A model generated the notes under the pieces. It ran no database searches. It was given only the letters and a program-made list of their open reading frames with translations, and was not told the DNA's origin. From Tsukamurella sputi (GTDB taxonomy: Bacteria > Actinomycetota > Actinomycetes > Mycobacteriales > Mycobacteriaceae), in NCBI RefSeq assembly GCF_007858445.1, contig NZ_VIGV01000002.1, positions 62,001-126,000 of the forward strand: 64,000 nucleotides of DNA. The letters are read 5' to 3'. Positions 7,292 to 15,623 of the stretch are shown here, in pieces. Made by a program: the position numbers and the translations under genes. The stretch's first letter is position 1. Every line of letters begins with the position of its first letter.

Positions 7292-8200
7292 ATGCCTCTG
7301 CACGCCCAGGCCGCCGCGCACCTCGCCGCGACGGCGGACGCCGCTCCCCTGCACGCGCTCGCTGTCGCCGACGCGCGCCGCGCCCTGCGCGGCTACCTCG
7401 ACCTGCAGCGTCCGGCCGTCGACATCGCCGAGGTGCGCCACACCTTCCTCGTCGGGCCGGGCTCATCCCTGCCCGTTCGGATCTACCGCGACGGTCCACC
7501 GGGCGGCCCTGTGATCCTCATGCTCCACGGCAGCGGCTTCGTCGCCGCCGACATCGAACTCAGCGACGAGCCCGCCCGACTCCTCGCGCGGGACACGGGC
7601 GCGACGGTGGTCACCGTCGACTACCGCAAGGCTCCCGAGCACCCCTATCCCGCAGCGCTGGACGACGCGGCGGCGGCACTGGACTGGATCGCCTCGGGAG
7701 CGCTGCACGTCGACGTCGAACGCATCGCGGTGGTGGGCGACAGCGCCGGCGGCGCCCTCACCGCGGCCCTCGTCCAGCGCGTCCGCGACGCGGGCGGTCC
7801 GCGCGTCGCGGCCCACGCCGTGCTCTACCCGCCGCTGCGTCCCGGCGACTACGACGCCCTCCCGCCCGCGGAGGTGGGCCTGTCCCCCGAGGACATGGAC
7901 TGGTTCTGGAGCCACTACCTTCCGGACGGGACCGTACCGCCCGGCGCCGCGCCCCTCGACGCGACCGACTTCGGCGATCTCCCGCCGGCGTTCGTCGCGA
8001 CCGCCGAGTACGACGTGCTCCGCGGCCACGGGATCAGCTACGCCGCGGCCCTGCGGAGCGACGGCGTTCCCGTCACGGCCGTCGACTACGCCGGCACACT
8101 GCACGGCTTCTACTGGATGGACGCCGTGCTGGACTCCTCCACCGACCTCCAGCGCGACCTGGCCACCTGGCTGCGCGACACCCTGAACGGAACACGATGA
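7292..8200 (+). CDS. Alpha/beta hydrolase, HSL-type esterase
   Basis: A 302-residue member of the hormone-sensitive-lipase family (alpha/beta hydrolase fold 3). The oxyanion motif reads LMLHGSGFVAADIE, with Ser in place of the third Gly of HGGG. The nucleophile is Ser in VGDSAGGALTAAL near residue 151. The acid is Asp in TAEYDVLRGHG and the base is His in GTLHGFYWM. Likely cytoplasmic carboxylesterase on small esters. It ends in an ATGA overlap with the MFS gene, so hydrolase and exporter are translationally coupled and may act on the same compound. Confidence 0.88.
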   Translation: MPLHAQAAAHLAATADAAPLHALAVADARRALRGYLDLQRPAVDIAEVRHTFLVGPGSSLPVRIYRDGPPGGPVILMLHGSGFVAADIELSDEPARLLARDTGATVVTVDYRKAPEHPYPAALDDAAAALDWIASGALHVDVERIAVVGDSAGGALTAALVQRVRDAGGPRVAAHAVLYPPLRPGDYDALPPAEVGLSPEDMDWFWSHYLPDGTVPPGAAPLDATDFGDLPPAFVATAEYDVLRGHGISYAAALRSDGVPVTAVDYAGTLHGFYWMDAVLDSSTDLQRDLATWLRDTLNGTR

Positions 8201-9405
8201 CCACCACGACGGATCGCCGCCTGCATCCCGGCCTGTTCGCCCTCGCGATGGGCGGCTTCGGGATCGGACTCACGGAGTTCTCCATCACCGGACTCCTCAC
8301 CGACGTCGCGACCGACCTGGGCGTCAGCATCCCCGTCGCCGGCGGGCTGGTCACCGGCTACGCACTCGGCGTCGTGGCCGGCGCCTTCACCGTCACGCTC
8401 GCGCTCGTTGGACGGCCGCCGAAGACGGCGCTGCTGATCCTGCTCGCGCTGTTCGTCGCCGGGGACGGCCTCTCGGCGGCGGGACCGACGTACGAGCTGG
8501 TCATGGCGGGACGTATCCTCGCTGCGCTGTGCCACGGCGGCTTCTTCGGCATCGGTGCCGTCCTCGCGTCGCGACTCGTCACCCCGGACCGGCAGGCCTC
8601 CGCGATCGCCCTCATGTTCGCCGGGCTCACCGTCGCCAACGTGCTCGGTGTGCCCGCAGGGACCGCCCTCGGTCACCGGTTCGGTTGGCGTGCCACCTTC
8701 GTGGCCGTCGCCCTCATCGGGATCGTGGCGATGGCGGCGATCGCCGTGCTCGTGCCGAACGTGCCCGCCGAGACGACCTCCGTCCGCTCCCAGCTCCGCG
8801 TCCTGCTCCGCCCGTCGATCTGGATCGCCTGCGCCGTCACGGCCCTCGTCTTCGGCGGCCTGTTCGGCGCCTTCACCTACATCGAGCCGCTGCTCCGCTC
8901 GGTGGCCGGATTCGGCGCCTCCGCGATCCCGTGGCTCCTCGTGCTGTTCGGCGTCGGCCTGTTCGCGGGAAATCTCGTCGGCGGTCGCGCCGCCGATCGC
9001 GACGCGGACCGGGCGCTGCTGACCTTCGCCGCGCTCCTACCGCTCGCGATCGCGGCGGTGGCGCTGTTCTCCGGTTCGAAGCCGCTCGTCGCCGTGTTCC
9101 TCGCCGTCATGGGGCTCGTCGGCTTCGCGACGGTGCCCGCACTGCAGCTGCGGGTGCTGCGCAACGCGGGCACCGCCACGCTGATCGCGTCGTCCGCCAA
9201 CATCGCAGCCTTCAACCTCGGCAACGCCGTGGGCGCGCAGCTGGGAGGCACCGGTATCAGCGCAGGCGGTGGACCGACCGCCCCGGTGTGGATCGGCGTC
9301 GCGCTCAGCGCGGCCGGCGCACTGCTCGCCGCCGCGAGCATCGGCTGGGAGCGGCGGCACCGCACCCGGATCCCCGCCGCACGCCGGGACGACGTCACGG
9401 TCTGA
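8197..9405 (+). CDS. MFS transporter, DHA1-like efflux family
   Basis: A 402-residue protein with about twelve hydrophobic segments. The N-terminal LFALAMGGFGIGLTEFSITG pattern is typical of the AraJ/SotB-like sugar or drug efflux MFS group, and the conserved VTGYALGVVAGA and GRILAALCHGGFFG stretches follow. It is coupled to the esterase and lies downstream of the XRE regulator, suggesting an inducible three-gene unit. Substrate unknown. Confidence 0.88.
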   Translation: MTTTTDRRLHPGLFALAMGGFGIGLTEFSITGLLTDVATDLGVSIPVAGGLVTGYALGVVAGAFTVTLALVGRPPKTALLILLALFVAGDGLSAAGPTYELVMAGRILAALCHGGFFGIGAVLASRLVTPDRQASAIALMFAGLTVANVLGVPAGTALGHRFGWRATFVAVALIGIVAMAAIAVLVPNVPAETTSVRSQLRVLLRPSIWIACAVTALVFGGLFGAFTYIEPLLRSVAGFGASAIPWLLVLFGVGLFAGNLVGGRAADRDADRALLTFAALLPLAIAAVALFSGSKPLVAVFLAVMGLVGFATVPALQLRVLRNAGTATLIASSANIAAFNLGNAVGAQLGGTGISAGGGPTAPVWIGVALSAAGALLAAASIGWERRHRTRIPAARRDDVTV

Positions 9406-9460
9406 GCGCACGCCGCGTCGGACCCGGAACAGCCGGGCCCGACGGGGTGTTGGACCGGTC

Positions 9461-9892
9461 ATGGCACCGACACCGTTCGATCCTCGTACCCTGATCGCCG
9501 ACAGCCGGATCGGCGTCCTCGCGACGCTCCGGGCCAACGGCATGCCTCAGCTCTCACCGGTCACGGCGGTGTACGACGCCGAGAGCGACCGGATCCTGGT
9601 GTCCATGACCGCCGGCCGGGCGAAGGAGGCGAACCTGCGCCGCGACCCGCGCGCCGCGATCGAGTTCACCAGCGCCGACGGCTACACGTGGGCGACTGCG
9701 GAGGGCACGGCGACGCTCGTCGGCCCGTCCTCGGATCCGGACGGACCCGAGGTGGACGCGCTGGTCGACTACTACCGCCGCGGCGCCGGCGAGCACCCCG
9801 ACTGGCGCGAGTACCGCGAGGTCATGGTCGCCGACCGGCGAGTGCTGCTGGTCCTGACGATCACGCACGTCTACGGCGCCAAGCTGCGCTGA
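9461..9892 (+). CDS. PPOX-class (F420-dependent type) split-barrel protein
   Basis: A 143-residue flavin/deazaflavin split-barrel protein: SRIGVLATLRANGMPQLSPV at residues 13-32, ILVSMTAGRAKEANLRRDP at the cofactor phosphate region, and AEGTATLVGP. These match the family of F420H2-dependent reductases common in mycolic-acid actinomycetes. The substrate cannot be told from sequence. A clear Shine-Dalgarno is lacking; ATG at 9461 was chosen because it begins the conserved region about 10 residues upstream. Confidence 0.85.
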   Translation: MAPTPFDPRTLIADSRIGVLATLRANGMPQLSPVTAVYDAESDRILVSMTAGRAKEANLRRDPRAAIEFTSADGYTWATAEGTATLVGPSSDPDGPEVDALVDYYRRGAGEHPDWREYREVMVADRRVLLVLTITHVYGAKLR

Positions 9893-9901
9893 TTCCGGGC
9901 G

Positions 9902-10486
9902 TCAGCTCCCGAACCGCCCCGCCGCCTCCGCGGACGTCAGCACTCCCGCGGTGGCGAGGTCGAGATTCGCCAGGGACGCCGCGTGCACGGCCGGATCGGC
10001 CGCTGCCGTGCAATCGCCCACGACGTGCACGAGCAGTCCGAGGTCGGTGCCGTGCCGCGCCGTCTGCTCGACCGTGAGGTTGGTCGCGACGCCGGTGATG
10101 TAGATCGTGTCGATGCCGTGCTCCGCCAGCCAGCCGGTGGCCGGGCCCGCGAGACCCGAGAGGCGCTGGTTGTCGTACACCGCGGTCGGCTGATCACGCA
10201 TGGACGCGATGATCCGCGCGCCGTCGGCGTCGGGCCGGAAGGCCTCCTGCGCCTCGCCGACCGCCACCATGAACGCCGTGTTGCGGACCAGATCGCCCTC
10301 GTCCTCCGGCACGGTGAATCGCGTGAAAATCACCGGAACCCCCGCCGCGATCGCGGCGTCGTGGAAGGCCGCGGCCCGATCCGCGACGCCGGACTCCTCG
10401 ACGGACGCGGCCAGCATCGGGCCGAAGAAGCCCTCCGGCTCGATCACGTTCACCTGCCAGTGCAGGGCCAGGACAGCAGCGGTCAT
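9902..10486 (-). CDS. Isochorismatase-fold protein lacking the usual catalytic residues
   Basis: A 194-residue cysteine-hydrolase/isochorismatase fold: ALHWQVNVI at the N-terminus, GVPVIFTRF, AVYDNQRLSGL, then IDTIYITGVATNLTVEQTAR. In active members the first motif carries Asp (ID.Q) and the last carries the nucleophilic Cys (TN.CVE.TAR). Here those positions are His9 and Thr, so hydrolase activity of the usual kind looks lost. ATG at 10486 begins the fold; upstream in-frame codons are low-quality. It ends 10 nt from the convergent split-barrel gene. Confidence 0.8.
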   Translation of the reverse strand: MTAAVLALHWQVNVIEPEGFFGPMLAASVEESGVADRAAAFHDAAIAAGVPVIFTRFTVPEDEGDLVRNTAFMVAVGEAQEAFRPDADGARIIASMRDQPTAVYDNQRLSGLAGPATGWLAEHGIDTIYITGVATNLTVEQTARHGTDLGLLVHVVGDCTAAADPAVHAASLANLDLATAGVLTSAEAAGRFGS

Positions 10487-10524
10487 CCCTCGATCATGCC
10501 CTGCCCCGCGGTCCGGTGGGCCGG

Positions 10525-11322
10525 TCACACGCCCGCGAGGAAGTCCTCGATATCGGCGGTCCATCGGACCGCCTCGTCGGGGGTGAAGATGTGGCCGGCG
10601 CCGGCGTACTCGATGACACGCGCGCCGGGAATCGCTCCGAGCTCGCGCTGGACGTCGGGCGGCACCAGCCGATCACCGCCACTGACGACGACCAGTGCGG
10701 GAACCTCGATCCCGGGGAGGAGTCCGGTCACGTCGACCTCGCCGACGAGCGCCATCTGTTCCGGTGCCCCCGCCGGCATCGTCTCGCGGACACCGCCGAG
10801 CGCCTCCTCCAGTTCGACGGCCGTGAGCGCACGGAGTGTCGCCTCGGACGCGGCGACACTGAGCACGTAGGCCGCGAGGGCCTCCTTGGCACCCACGAGC
10901 GCGAGAGTCCGGAAGACCCCGGCGGCCGCGCGCACCCGGAAGTCGGCTCGAGTGAGCCCCACGGTCAGGACCAGGCCGGAGACGTGCTCGGGATGCCGTT
11001 GCGCCGCCGCCACCGCGACCGCCGAGCCGAGTGAGAGCCCGACGACGGGAAACCGTTCGGCGCCGGTGGCGACGGCCGACGCCACCGCCGAGTCCGCGAG
11101 ATCCTCGAGGCGGAGTGGAGTCCCGGCACGCGGAGTCCCGCCCGATCCGGGCCAGTACGGACCGACGAACCGGCGCCCGGCGATGCCCTCGATCAAGGGC
11201 GCGAAGTTCTCCCGCACGCCGCCGCCCGCCCCGTGGGCGAGCGCGACGACGGGGCCGGTGCCGCGGTCGACGACCTCGGCACCGGAATCGGACAGGATCT
11301 GGAGCGCCTCATCGGAATACAT
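10525..11322 (-). CDS. Alpha/beta hydrolase
   Basis: A 265-residue hydrolase: VVALAHGAGGG oxyanion region, YWPGSGGTP, nucleophile Ser in FPVVGLSLGSAVAVA near residue 96, acid Asp in VVVSGGDRLVPPDV and base His in YAGAGHIFTP. Proposed substrates are small esters or lactones. It diverges from a MerR regulator, and a half-conserved palindrome lies within its likely long-spacer promoter, so MerR-type activation is plausible. The ATG at 11322 is consistent with a near-leaderless start (CACACT 6 nt upstream). Confidence 0.82.
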   Translation of the reverse strand: MYSDEALQILSDSGAEVVDRGTGPVVALAHGAGGGVRENFAPLIEGIAGRRFVGPYWPGSGGTPRAGTPLRLEDLADSAVASAVATGAERFPVVGLSLGSAVAVAAAQRHPEHVSGLVLTVGLTRADFRVRAAAGVFRTLALVGAKEALAAYVLSVAASEATLRALTAVELEEALGGVRETMPAGAPEQMALVGEVDVTGLLPGIEVPALVVVSGGDRLVPPDVQRELGAIPGARVIEYAGAGHIFTPDEAVRWTADIEDFLAGV

Positions 11323-11338
11323 GCGTGCAGTGTGCGGG

Positions 11339-11354
11339 TTGACGCTGGTGTGAA
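11339..11354. promoter_or_regulatory. Candidate MerR operator in a long-spacer promoter
   Basis: TTGACGCTGGTGTGAA is an imperfect palindrome (five of eight pairs). On the minus strand it sits directly after CTTGAC (11356-11361), which can serve as a -35, with weak -10 candidates 19-21 nt further on. An operator inside an overlong spacer is the classic MerR activation layout. Confidence 0.4.
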
Positions 11355-11367
11355 GGTCAAGCGGGAG

Positions 11368-11703
11368 ATGTTGATCGGCGAGTTGTCCCAGGTCACGGGC
11401 GCGAGTGCGCGGTCTCTGCGGTACTACGAGGAGAAGGGTCTCCTCGCCTCGGAACGCACCGCAGCGGGCTACCGCGTCTACGACGAGGAGGCGCCCCGAC
11501 AGGTGCGCCGGATCCGCGGCCTGCTGGACGCCGGATTCGACACCGAAGCGATCCGGGTGATCCTGCCGTGCGCGCGGGACGGGCGGACCGTCGAACTGTG
11601 CCCTGCGATCGAGGCGACCATGCGCGCGACCCTGTCCCGGATCGACGCCGACCTCGATGAGCTCGCGCGGCGCCGGTCCGCGGTCTCCGCACTCTTGGGC
11701 TGA
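11368..11703 (+). CDS. MerR family transcriptional regulator
   Basis: A 111-residue regulator with the winged helix at residues 2-70 (MLIGELSQVTGASARSLRYY, EEKGLLASERTAAGYRVYDE, then RRIRGLLDAGF) and a short C-terminal coiled coil. The effector domain is minimal, with only two cysteines (LPCARD and ELCPAI), so metal or thiol sensing is possible but unproven. The ATG at 11368 is taken because it starts the HTH; a GTG at 11350 would lie on the candidate operator. It faces the alpha/beta hydrolase, its probable target. The stop codon lies inside an 18-bp palindrome shared with the next gene. Confidence 0.82.
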   Translation: MLIGELSQVTGASARSLRYYEEKGLLASERTAAGYRVYDEEAPRQVRRIRGLLDAGFDTEAIRVILPCARDGRTVELCPAIEATMRATLSRIDADLDELARRRSAVSALLG

Positions 11704-11714
11704 GGCCTCAGCCC
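11697..11714. terminator. 18-bp perfect palindrome covering both convergent stop codons
   Basis: GGGCTGAGGCCTCAGCCC contains the MerR TGA (11701-11703) and the complement of the SnoaL gene stop (11708-11710). It can form a hairpin on either transcript and is a candidate bidirectional terminator, though no U-run follows. Confidence 0.5.
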
Positions 11715-12037
11715 TCGCGGATCGTCATGGAGCGCAGGCGATCGCCCGCGACCGCGAAGGTGAACTCGCTCAGCCCGTTGGCGTGCGTGCTGCGCCAGTC
11801 GCCCACCACGGTCACGGTGTCGCCGTCGACGGTCACCGTCTGCGGCGTCAGCACTCCCTTCGCCCCGATGAACTCCTTCGCGCTCCAGCCCTGCATCGCG
11901 GCGCGGTCACCGAAGACCCGGCCCCAGTCGTCGATGAAACCGTCGGCGGTGAAGGCGTCGAGGAAGGCGGTCTCATCGCCGGCGTTCACCGCGTCGATGA
12001 ACTCCGCGACCGGGCTGGGGATGTCGATGTTCGTCAT
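11708..12037 (-). CDS. SnoaL/NTF2-like protein
   Basis: A 109-residue cystatin-like alpha+beta barrel: VAEFIDAVNAGDETAFLDAF at residues 9-28, DDWGRVFGDRAAMQGWSAKE, then TVDGDTVTVVGDWRS and a final SEFTFAVAGDRLRSMTI strand. Family members are isomerases, hydrolases or polyketide cyclases, and many have no known function. GGAG precedes the ATG at 12037 by a normal distance. It stands alone between convergent and codirectional neighbours; no pathway is suggested. Confidence 0.8.
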   Translation of the reverse strand: MTNIDIPSPVAEFIDAVNAGDETAFLDAFTADGFIDDWGRVFGDRAAMQGWSAKEFIGAKGVLTPQTVTVDGDTVTVVGDWRSTHANGLSEFTFAVAGDRLRSMTIREG

Positions 12038-12153
12038 GCGCGTCTCCTCGTCGTGGCGTCCGTGGGCTTGCAGCCCCACAACCGCCATCGTAGGGGCGTG
12101 ACGACGGCTATGCCGCTCGAATTCCGGCCGATTCCACAACCGGAGCTTGTGAA

Positions 12154-12897
12154 TCAGAGCTCGGACACGAGGCGCGCGTACGCCTGCGCGGCGGTCGGCA
12201 CCGCCGGAACGCCCGACGGCCGCGGGGGGCGATCGATCATGAGCACCTCGACGCCGAGTTCGCGTGCCGCCGCCAGCTTCGCCGAGACCAGGTCGCCGCC
12301 GCTGTTCTTCGTCACCAGCACGTCGACGGCGTTCTGGCTCAGCAGCGCTCGCTCGGAGTCGAGCGTGTACGGCCCGCGGTCGCGGAGCAGCGCATGCCGC
12401 TGCGGCAGCGGGCCGGACGGTGCGTCGACCACCCGGATCAGGAACCACCAGTCGTCGAGACGGGCGAACTCGTGCGCGTCCTGGCGGCCCGTGGTGAGCA
12501 TCGCCCGGCCGCCGGGCCGGCGGCCCAGTACCCGCGCGGCGGCAGCGACGTCGGGTACGCCCGTCCAGGCATCGTCGCCCTCGCGGGTCCATTCCGGGCG
12601 GACCAGCGCCAGGAGCGGCACTCCGGTTGCCTCGGCCGCGAGCGCGGCGTTCCGGGAGATCGTCGCGGCGAACGGGTGCGTCGCATCCACCAGCGCGTTC
12701 ACGCCCTCGTCCGCGAGGAAGGCCGCCAACCCCGACGGTCCGCCGAAGCCTCCGATCCGCGTCTCCCCCACCGGGAGGCGCGGATTCGCCACTCGCCCCG
12801 CGAGCGAGCTGAGAACCGAGAACCGCGGATCGTCGTGCAGCAGCCGCGCGAGTTCGCGGGCCTCCGCGGTGCCGCCGAGAACCACTACTCGACGCAT
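12154..12897 (-). CDS. cobK: Precorrin-6A reductase CobK
   Basis: NADPH-dependent reductase of the macrocycle of precorrin-6A. A 247-residue Rossmann-like protein starting RRVVVLGGTAEARELARLL, with ALVDATHPFAATISRNAALA near residue 72, GRAMLTTGRQD, the DRGPY segment and VTKNSGGDLVSAKLAAAREL near 205, all typical of CobK/CbiJ. Its ATG overlaps the cobM stop (TGATG). It is last in the operon SDR-cobL-cobM-cobK. Confidence 0.94.
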   Translation of the reverse strand: MRRVVVLGGTAEARELARLLHDDPRFSVLSSLAGRVANPRLPVGETRIGGFGGPSGLAAFLADEGVNALVDATHPFAATISRNAALAAEATGVPLLALVRPEWTREGDDAWTGVPDVAAAARVLGRRPGGRAMLTTGRQDAHEFARLDDWWFLIRVVDAPSGPLPQRHALLRDRGPYTLDSERALLSQNAVDVLVTKNSGGDLVSAKLAAARELGVEVLMIDRPPRPSGVPAVPTAAQAYARLVSEL

Positions 12898-13667
12898 CAG
12901 TGGCTCGCTCCGGGGGCGCGCAGCCGCCGCGCCGAATACAGGTAGCTCTCCTCGACCGCGTCGTCGTCGAGAGCGCTGTCCAGCACCTTTCCGACGAAGA
13001 TTACCGCCGTCTTCGTGATGCCGGCCTCCGCCAGACGGGCAGGCAGGTCGGCGAGCCGGCACCGCACGATCACCTCGTCGTCACGGCTCGCGAACGCCAC
13101 GACGGCGACCGGACAGTCGGCGCCGTAGTGCGGCAGGAGGTCGTCGGTGAGCGCCGCGGCGCGGTGGGCGGCCAGGTGCAGGGCCAGGGTCACACCGGTA
13201 CGGGCCAGCGAGGCGAGGTCCTCGCCGGCCGGCATGTCGGTCGACAGCGTCGAGACGCGCGTGATGAGCAGCGACTGGCCCACACCCGGCACCGTCAGCT
13301 CCCGTCCGAGGGAGGCCGAGGCCGCCGCGAACGCCGGTACGCCCGGCACGATCTCGTACGGCACACCCGCGGCGTCCAGCCGACGCGCCTGCTCGGTGAA
13401 CGCCGAGTACAGCGAGATGTCGCCGGAGTGCAGGCGGGCCACGTCGAGGCCGGACTCGTGTGCGCGGACCATCTCCCCCACGATGTCCGGCAACGGCATC
13501 CGGGCCGTGTCGACGAGCCGCGCGCCGGGCGGGCACCGGTCCAGCATCGGCTGCGGCACCAGCGATCCCGCGTACAGGCACACCGTGCACCGGGCGAGGA
13601 TCTGCGCGCCGCGCAGGGTCAGCAGGTCGGGCGCCCCGGGGCCCGCGCCGATGAAGTAGACGGTCAC
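12897..13667 (-). CDS. cobM: Precorrin-4 C11-methyltransferase CobM
   Basis: SAM-dependent methylase adding the C-11 methyl of the corrin ring. 256 residues with VYFIGAGPGAPDLLTLRGAQ at the N-terminus, CLYAGSLVPQPML, LHSGDISLYSAFTEQ near residue 80, VPGVPAFAAASASLGRELT, QSLLITR and the C-terminal VIFVGKVL. GTG start overlapping the cobL stop as GTGA. Upstream and downstream genes act in the same pathway. Confidence 0.95.
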   Translation of the reverse strand: MTVYFIGAGPGAPDLLTLRGAQILARCTVCLYAGSLVPQPMLDRCPPGARLVDTARMPLPDIVGEMVRAHESGLDVARLHSGDISLYSAFTEQARRLDAAGVPYEIVPGVPAFAAASASLGRELTVPGVGQSLLITRVSTLSTDMPAGEDLASLARTGVTLALHLAAHRAAALTDDLLPHYGADCPVAVVAFASRDDEVIVRCRLADLPARLAEAGITKTAVIFVGKVLDSALDDDAVEESYLYSARRLRAPGASH

Positions 13668-14800
13668 GCGGTCTCCTTGGTCAGTACCCACTGCACGATC
13701 GGTCGCCGCGGGCGCCATGCCGTGCCGCCGCCCAGTGGCTCCAGGTCCGAGACGGTGTAGCTGCGCAGATCGCCGCCGAACCGGCTGCGCAGCGCCGTCA
13801 CCAGGGTCTGTCCCTCGACGGTGACGGTATTGGCGACCAGCCGCCCACCGTCGGGCAGGACGCCGACGCATGCGGCCGCCAGCTGCTCGGTGAGGCCCCC
13901 GCCGATGAAGATCGCGTCGGGCACGGGCATGTCGGCGGTGAGGTCCGCGGTGTCCCCCACGACGATCTCCAGCGCGACGCCGGCCCGGGCCGCATTGCGT
14001 GCCGCACGCTCCGCGCGATCGGCGCGCCGCTCGACGGCGACCACGGAGCCGCCGCCCTGCAGGGCCCAGCTGATCCCGACGGAACCCGAACCGGCACCGA
14101 AGTCCCAGATCCATCCCGGCGTGGGCCGCAGGGCGGACACCGTCAGGGCCCGGACGTCGGCCTTCGTGATCTGGCCGTCGTGCTCGAAGACGAACTCCCC
14201 GGCGTGCTCCGCGGGCTCGATCGCGACCACGTTCAGATCGTCGATCCGCAGGTTCCGCCGGAACGGCCGTATCTTCTCCCGAGCCCCACCAAGCTGTTCG
14301 AGCACGGTCAGCGTCGCCGTCAGGCCGGCCCCGCGGAGCATGTCGGCCAGCGCAGCCGGCGTCGCACCGGACTCGCTGAGCACGATCGTCCGCCGGCCCG
14401 CTCGGACCGCCTGGACCGCTGGCGCGGGATCGCGGGCGACCGCGGAGACCACCGTGACCTCCTCGGCGGGCCACCGCATCCGCGCGCACGCCAGCGCGAA
14501 GGACGACAGGTGCGGGATCACCCGCAGGTCCAGGTCCGGTCGGCGGCGCGCGATCGTGGCACCGATCCCGTAGAACATCGGGTCCCCGCTCGCGAGCACG
14601 TGGACGCCGTCGGCTAGACCGTCGAGTGCGGGCAGCAGCGGCGACGGCCACGGGCGCAGGTCCGCGGAGAGGTCACCGGGAAGAAGGTCGAGCTGCCGTG
14701 GGGCGCCGTGGATCACCGTCGCGCTGCGCAGCTCACCGTGGGCGGTGCCGGTCAGGCCCGCCCAGCCGTCGGCGCCGATGCCGACCACCGTGACCGTCAT
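13664..14800 (-). CDS. cobL: Bifunctional precorrin-6Y C5,15-methyltransferase (decarboxylating) CobL
   Basis: 378 residues combining an N-terminal CbiE-like methylase (about 1-195; VTVVGIGADGWAGL, VLASGDPMFYGIGATIA) and a C-terminal CbiT-like class I methylase (about 210-378; NVVAIEP, WIWDFGAGSGSVGISWAL, AIFIGGGLT). It methylates C-5 and C-15 and decarboxylates the acetate side chain, giving precorrin-8X. The ATG at 14800 overlaps the stop of the SDR gene (ATGA). Confidence 0.95.
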   Translation of the reverse strand: MTVTVVGIGADGWAGLTGTAHGELRSATVIHGAPRQLDLLPGDLSADLRPWPSPLLPALDGLADGVHVLASGDPMFYGIGATIARRRPDLDLRVIPHLSSFALACARMRWPAEEVTVVSAVARDPAPAVQAVRAGRRTIVLSESGATPAALADMLRGAGLTATLTVLEQLGGAREKIRPFRRNLRIDDLNVVAIEPAEHAGEFVFEHDGQITKADVRALTVSALRPTPGWIWDFGAGSGSVGISWALQGGGSVVAVERRADRAERAARNAARAGVALEIVVGDTADLTADMPVPDAIFIGGGLTEQLAAACVGVLPDGGRLVANTVTVEGQTLVTALRSRFGGDLRSYTVSDLEPLGGGTAWRPRRPIVQWVLTKETA

Positions 14801-15582
14801 CGCGGCATCCGGCGCCACACGGCCTGCGGGACGAACCGCAGTCCGGCGTAGAGCGGGCGCAGGAGCGGCGGGATCCACACGGTCCTTCGGCCCCGGCGGA
14901 GCGCGTGCACGGTCGCCTCCGCGACCTGCGCCGCCGTCCGGCTGAAGGGCGCGGGCGTGACGCCGGACGCCATCAGGTCGCGCGTCATCGCCCCGACGAT
15001 GAACCCGGGACGCGCGAGCAGGACCTGGACGCCGCTGCCGTGCAGGGAGTCGGTGAACCCCTGCACGAAGCCGTCGAGGCCCGCCTTGGTGCTGCCGTAG
15101 ACGAAGTTCGCCTTGCGCACGCGGACGCCGGCCACGGACGAGAAGGCGACGATCGCACCGCGCGTCCCGGCGCGGGTGTCCTGGGCACGCAGCAGCTTCG
15201 CCAGCCCCAGCAGGATCGACACCTGCGCCACGTAGTCGGTCTGCGCGATCTGGACGGCGTGCGCGGGATCGGCCTCCGCCCGGGCCTGATCGCCGAGAAT
15301 GCCGAAGGCGACGACCGCGACCCCGATCCGGCCGAATCGATCGGCCACTTCGTCGAGGAAGGCAGTGTGCTGCTCGGTACGGTCCGCATCGAACTCGATC
15401 GGGAAGACGCCGGTGGCGCCCACCTCGCGGAGCATCGCGATCTGCTCGTCCAGATGCTCGGAACGGCGCGCCGCGAGGATCACGTCGCGGCCCGGGGCGA
15501 TCCGCCGCGCGACTTCCAGACCGACCTCGCTCCGACCGCCCAGGAGGAGTACCGCGCCGTCGGGAATCCTGTCCGCACTCAC
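14797..15582 (-). CDS. SDR family oxidoreductase, DprE2/Rv2073c-like
   Basis: A 261-residue short-chain dehydrogenase: variant nucleotide-binding motif [21 protein letters not shown], catalytic Ser in [13 protein letters not shown], and Tyr-x3-Lys in YGSTKAG. The overall pattern resembles DprE2, which reduces decaprenylphosphoryl-2-keto-ribose in arabinan synthesis, and the Rv2073c paralogue that also sits next to cobL in M. tuberculosis (from memory). GTG start with TAGTCT 6 nt upstream. It heads the cobL-cobM-cobK operon. Whether it acts in the cell envelope or in B12 chemistry is unknown. Confidence 0.85.
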   Translation of the reverse strand: MSADRIPDGAVLLLGGRSEVGLEVARRIAPGRDVILAARRSEHLDEQIAMLREVGATGVFPIEFDADRTEQHTAFLDEVADRFGRIGVAVVAFGILGDQARAEADPAHAVQIAQTDYVAQVSILLGLAKLLRAQDTRAGTRGAIVAFSSVAGVRVRKANFVYGSTKAGLDGFVQGFTDSLHGSGVQVLLARPGFIVGAMTRDLMASGVTPAPFSRTAAQVAEATVHALRRGRRTVWIPPLLRPLYAGLRFVPQAVWRRMPR

Positions 15583-15588
15583 CGGACC

Positions 15589-15594
15589 AGACTA
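15589..15594 (-). promoter_or_regulatory. -10 box (TAGTCT) of the leaderless SDR-cobLMK operon
   Basis: TAGTCT lies 6 nt before the SDR GTG at 15582. With the divergent box at 15612 it forms a compact 41-bp bidirectional promoter region. Confidence 0.5.
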
Positions 15595-15611
15595 GACGCG
15601 CGGACTCCCGC

Positions 15612-15617
15612 TACCGT
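15612..15617 (+). promoter_or_regulatory. -10 box (TACCGT) of the leaderless Rv2074-like gene
   Basis: TACCGT lies 6 nt before the GTG at 15624, back to back with the SDR operon promoter. Confidence 0.45.
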
Positions 15618-15623
15618 GGCGGT

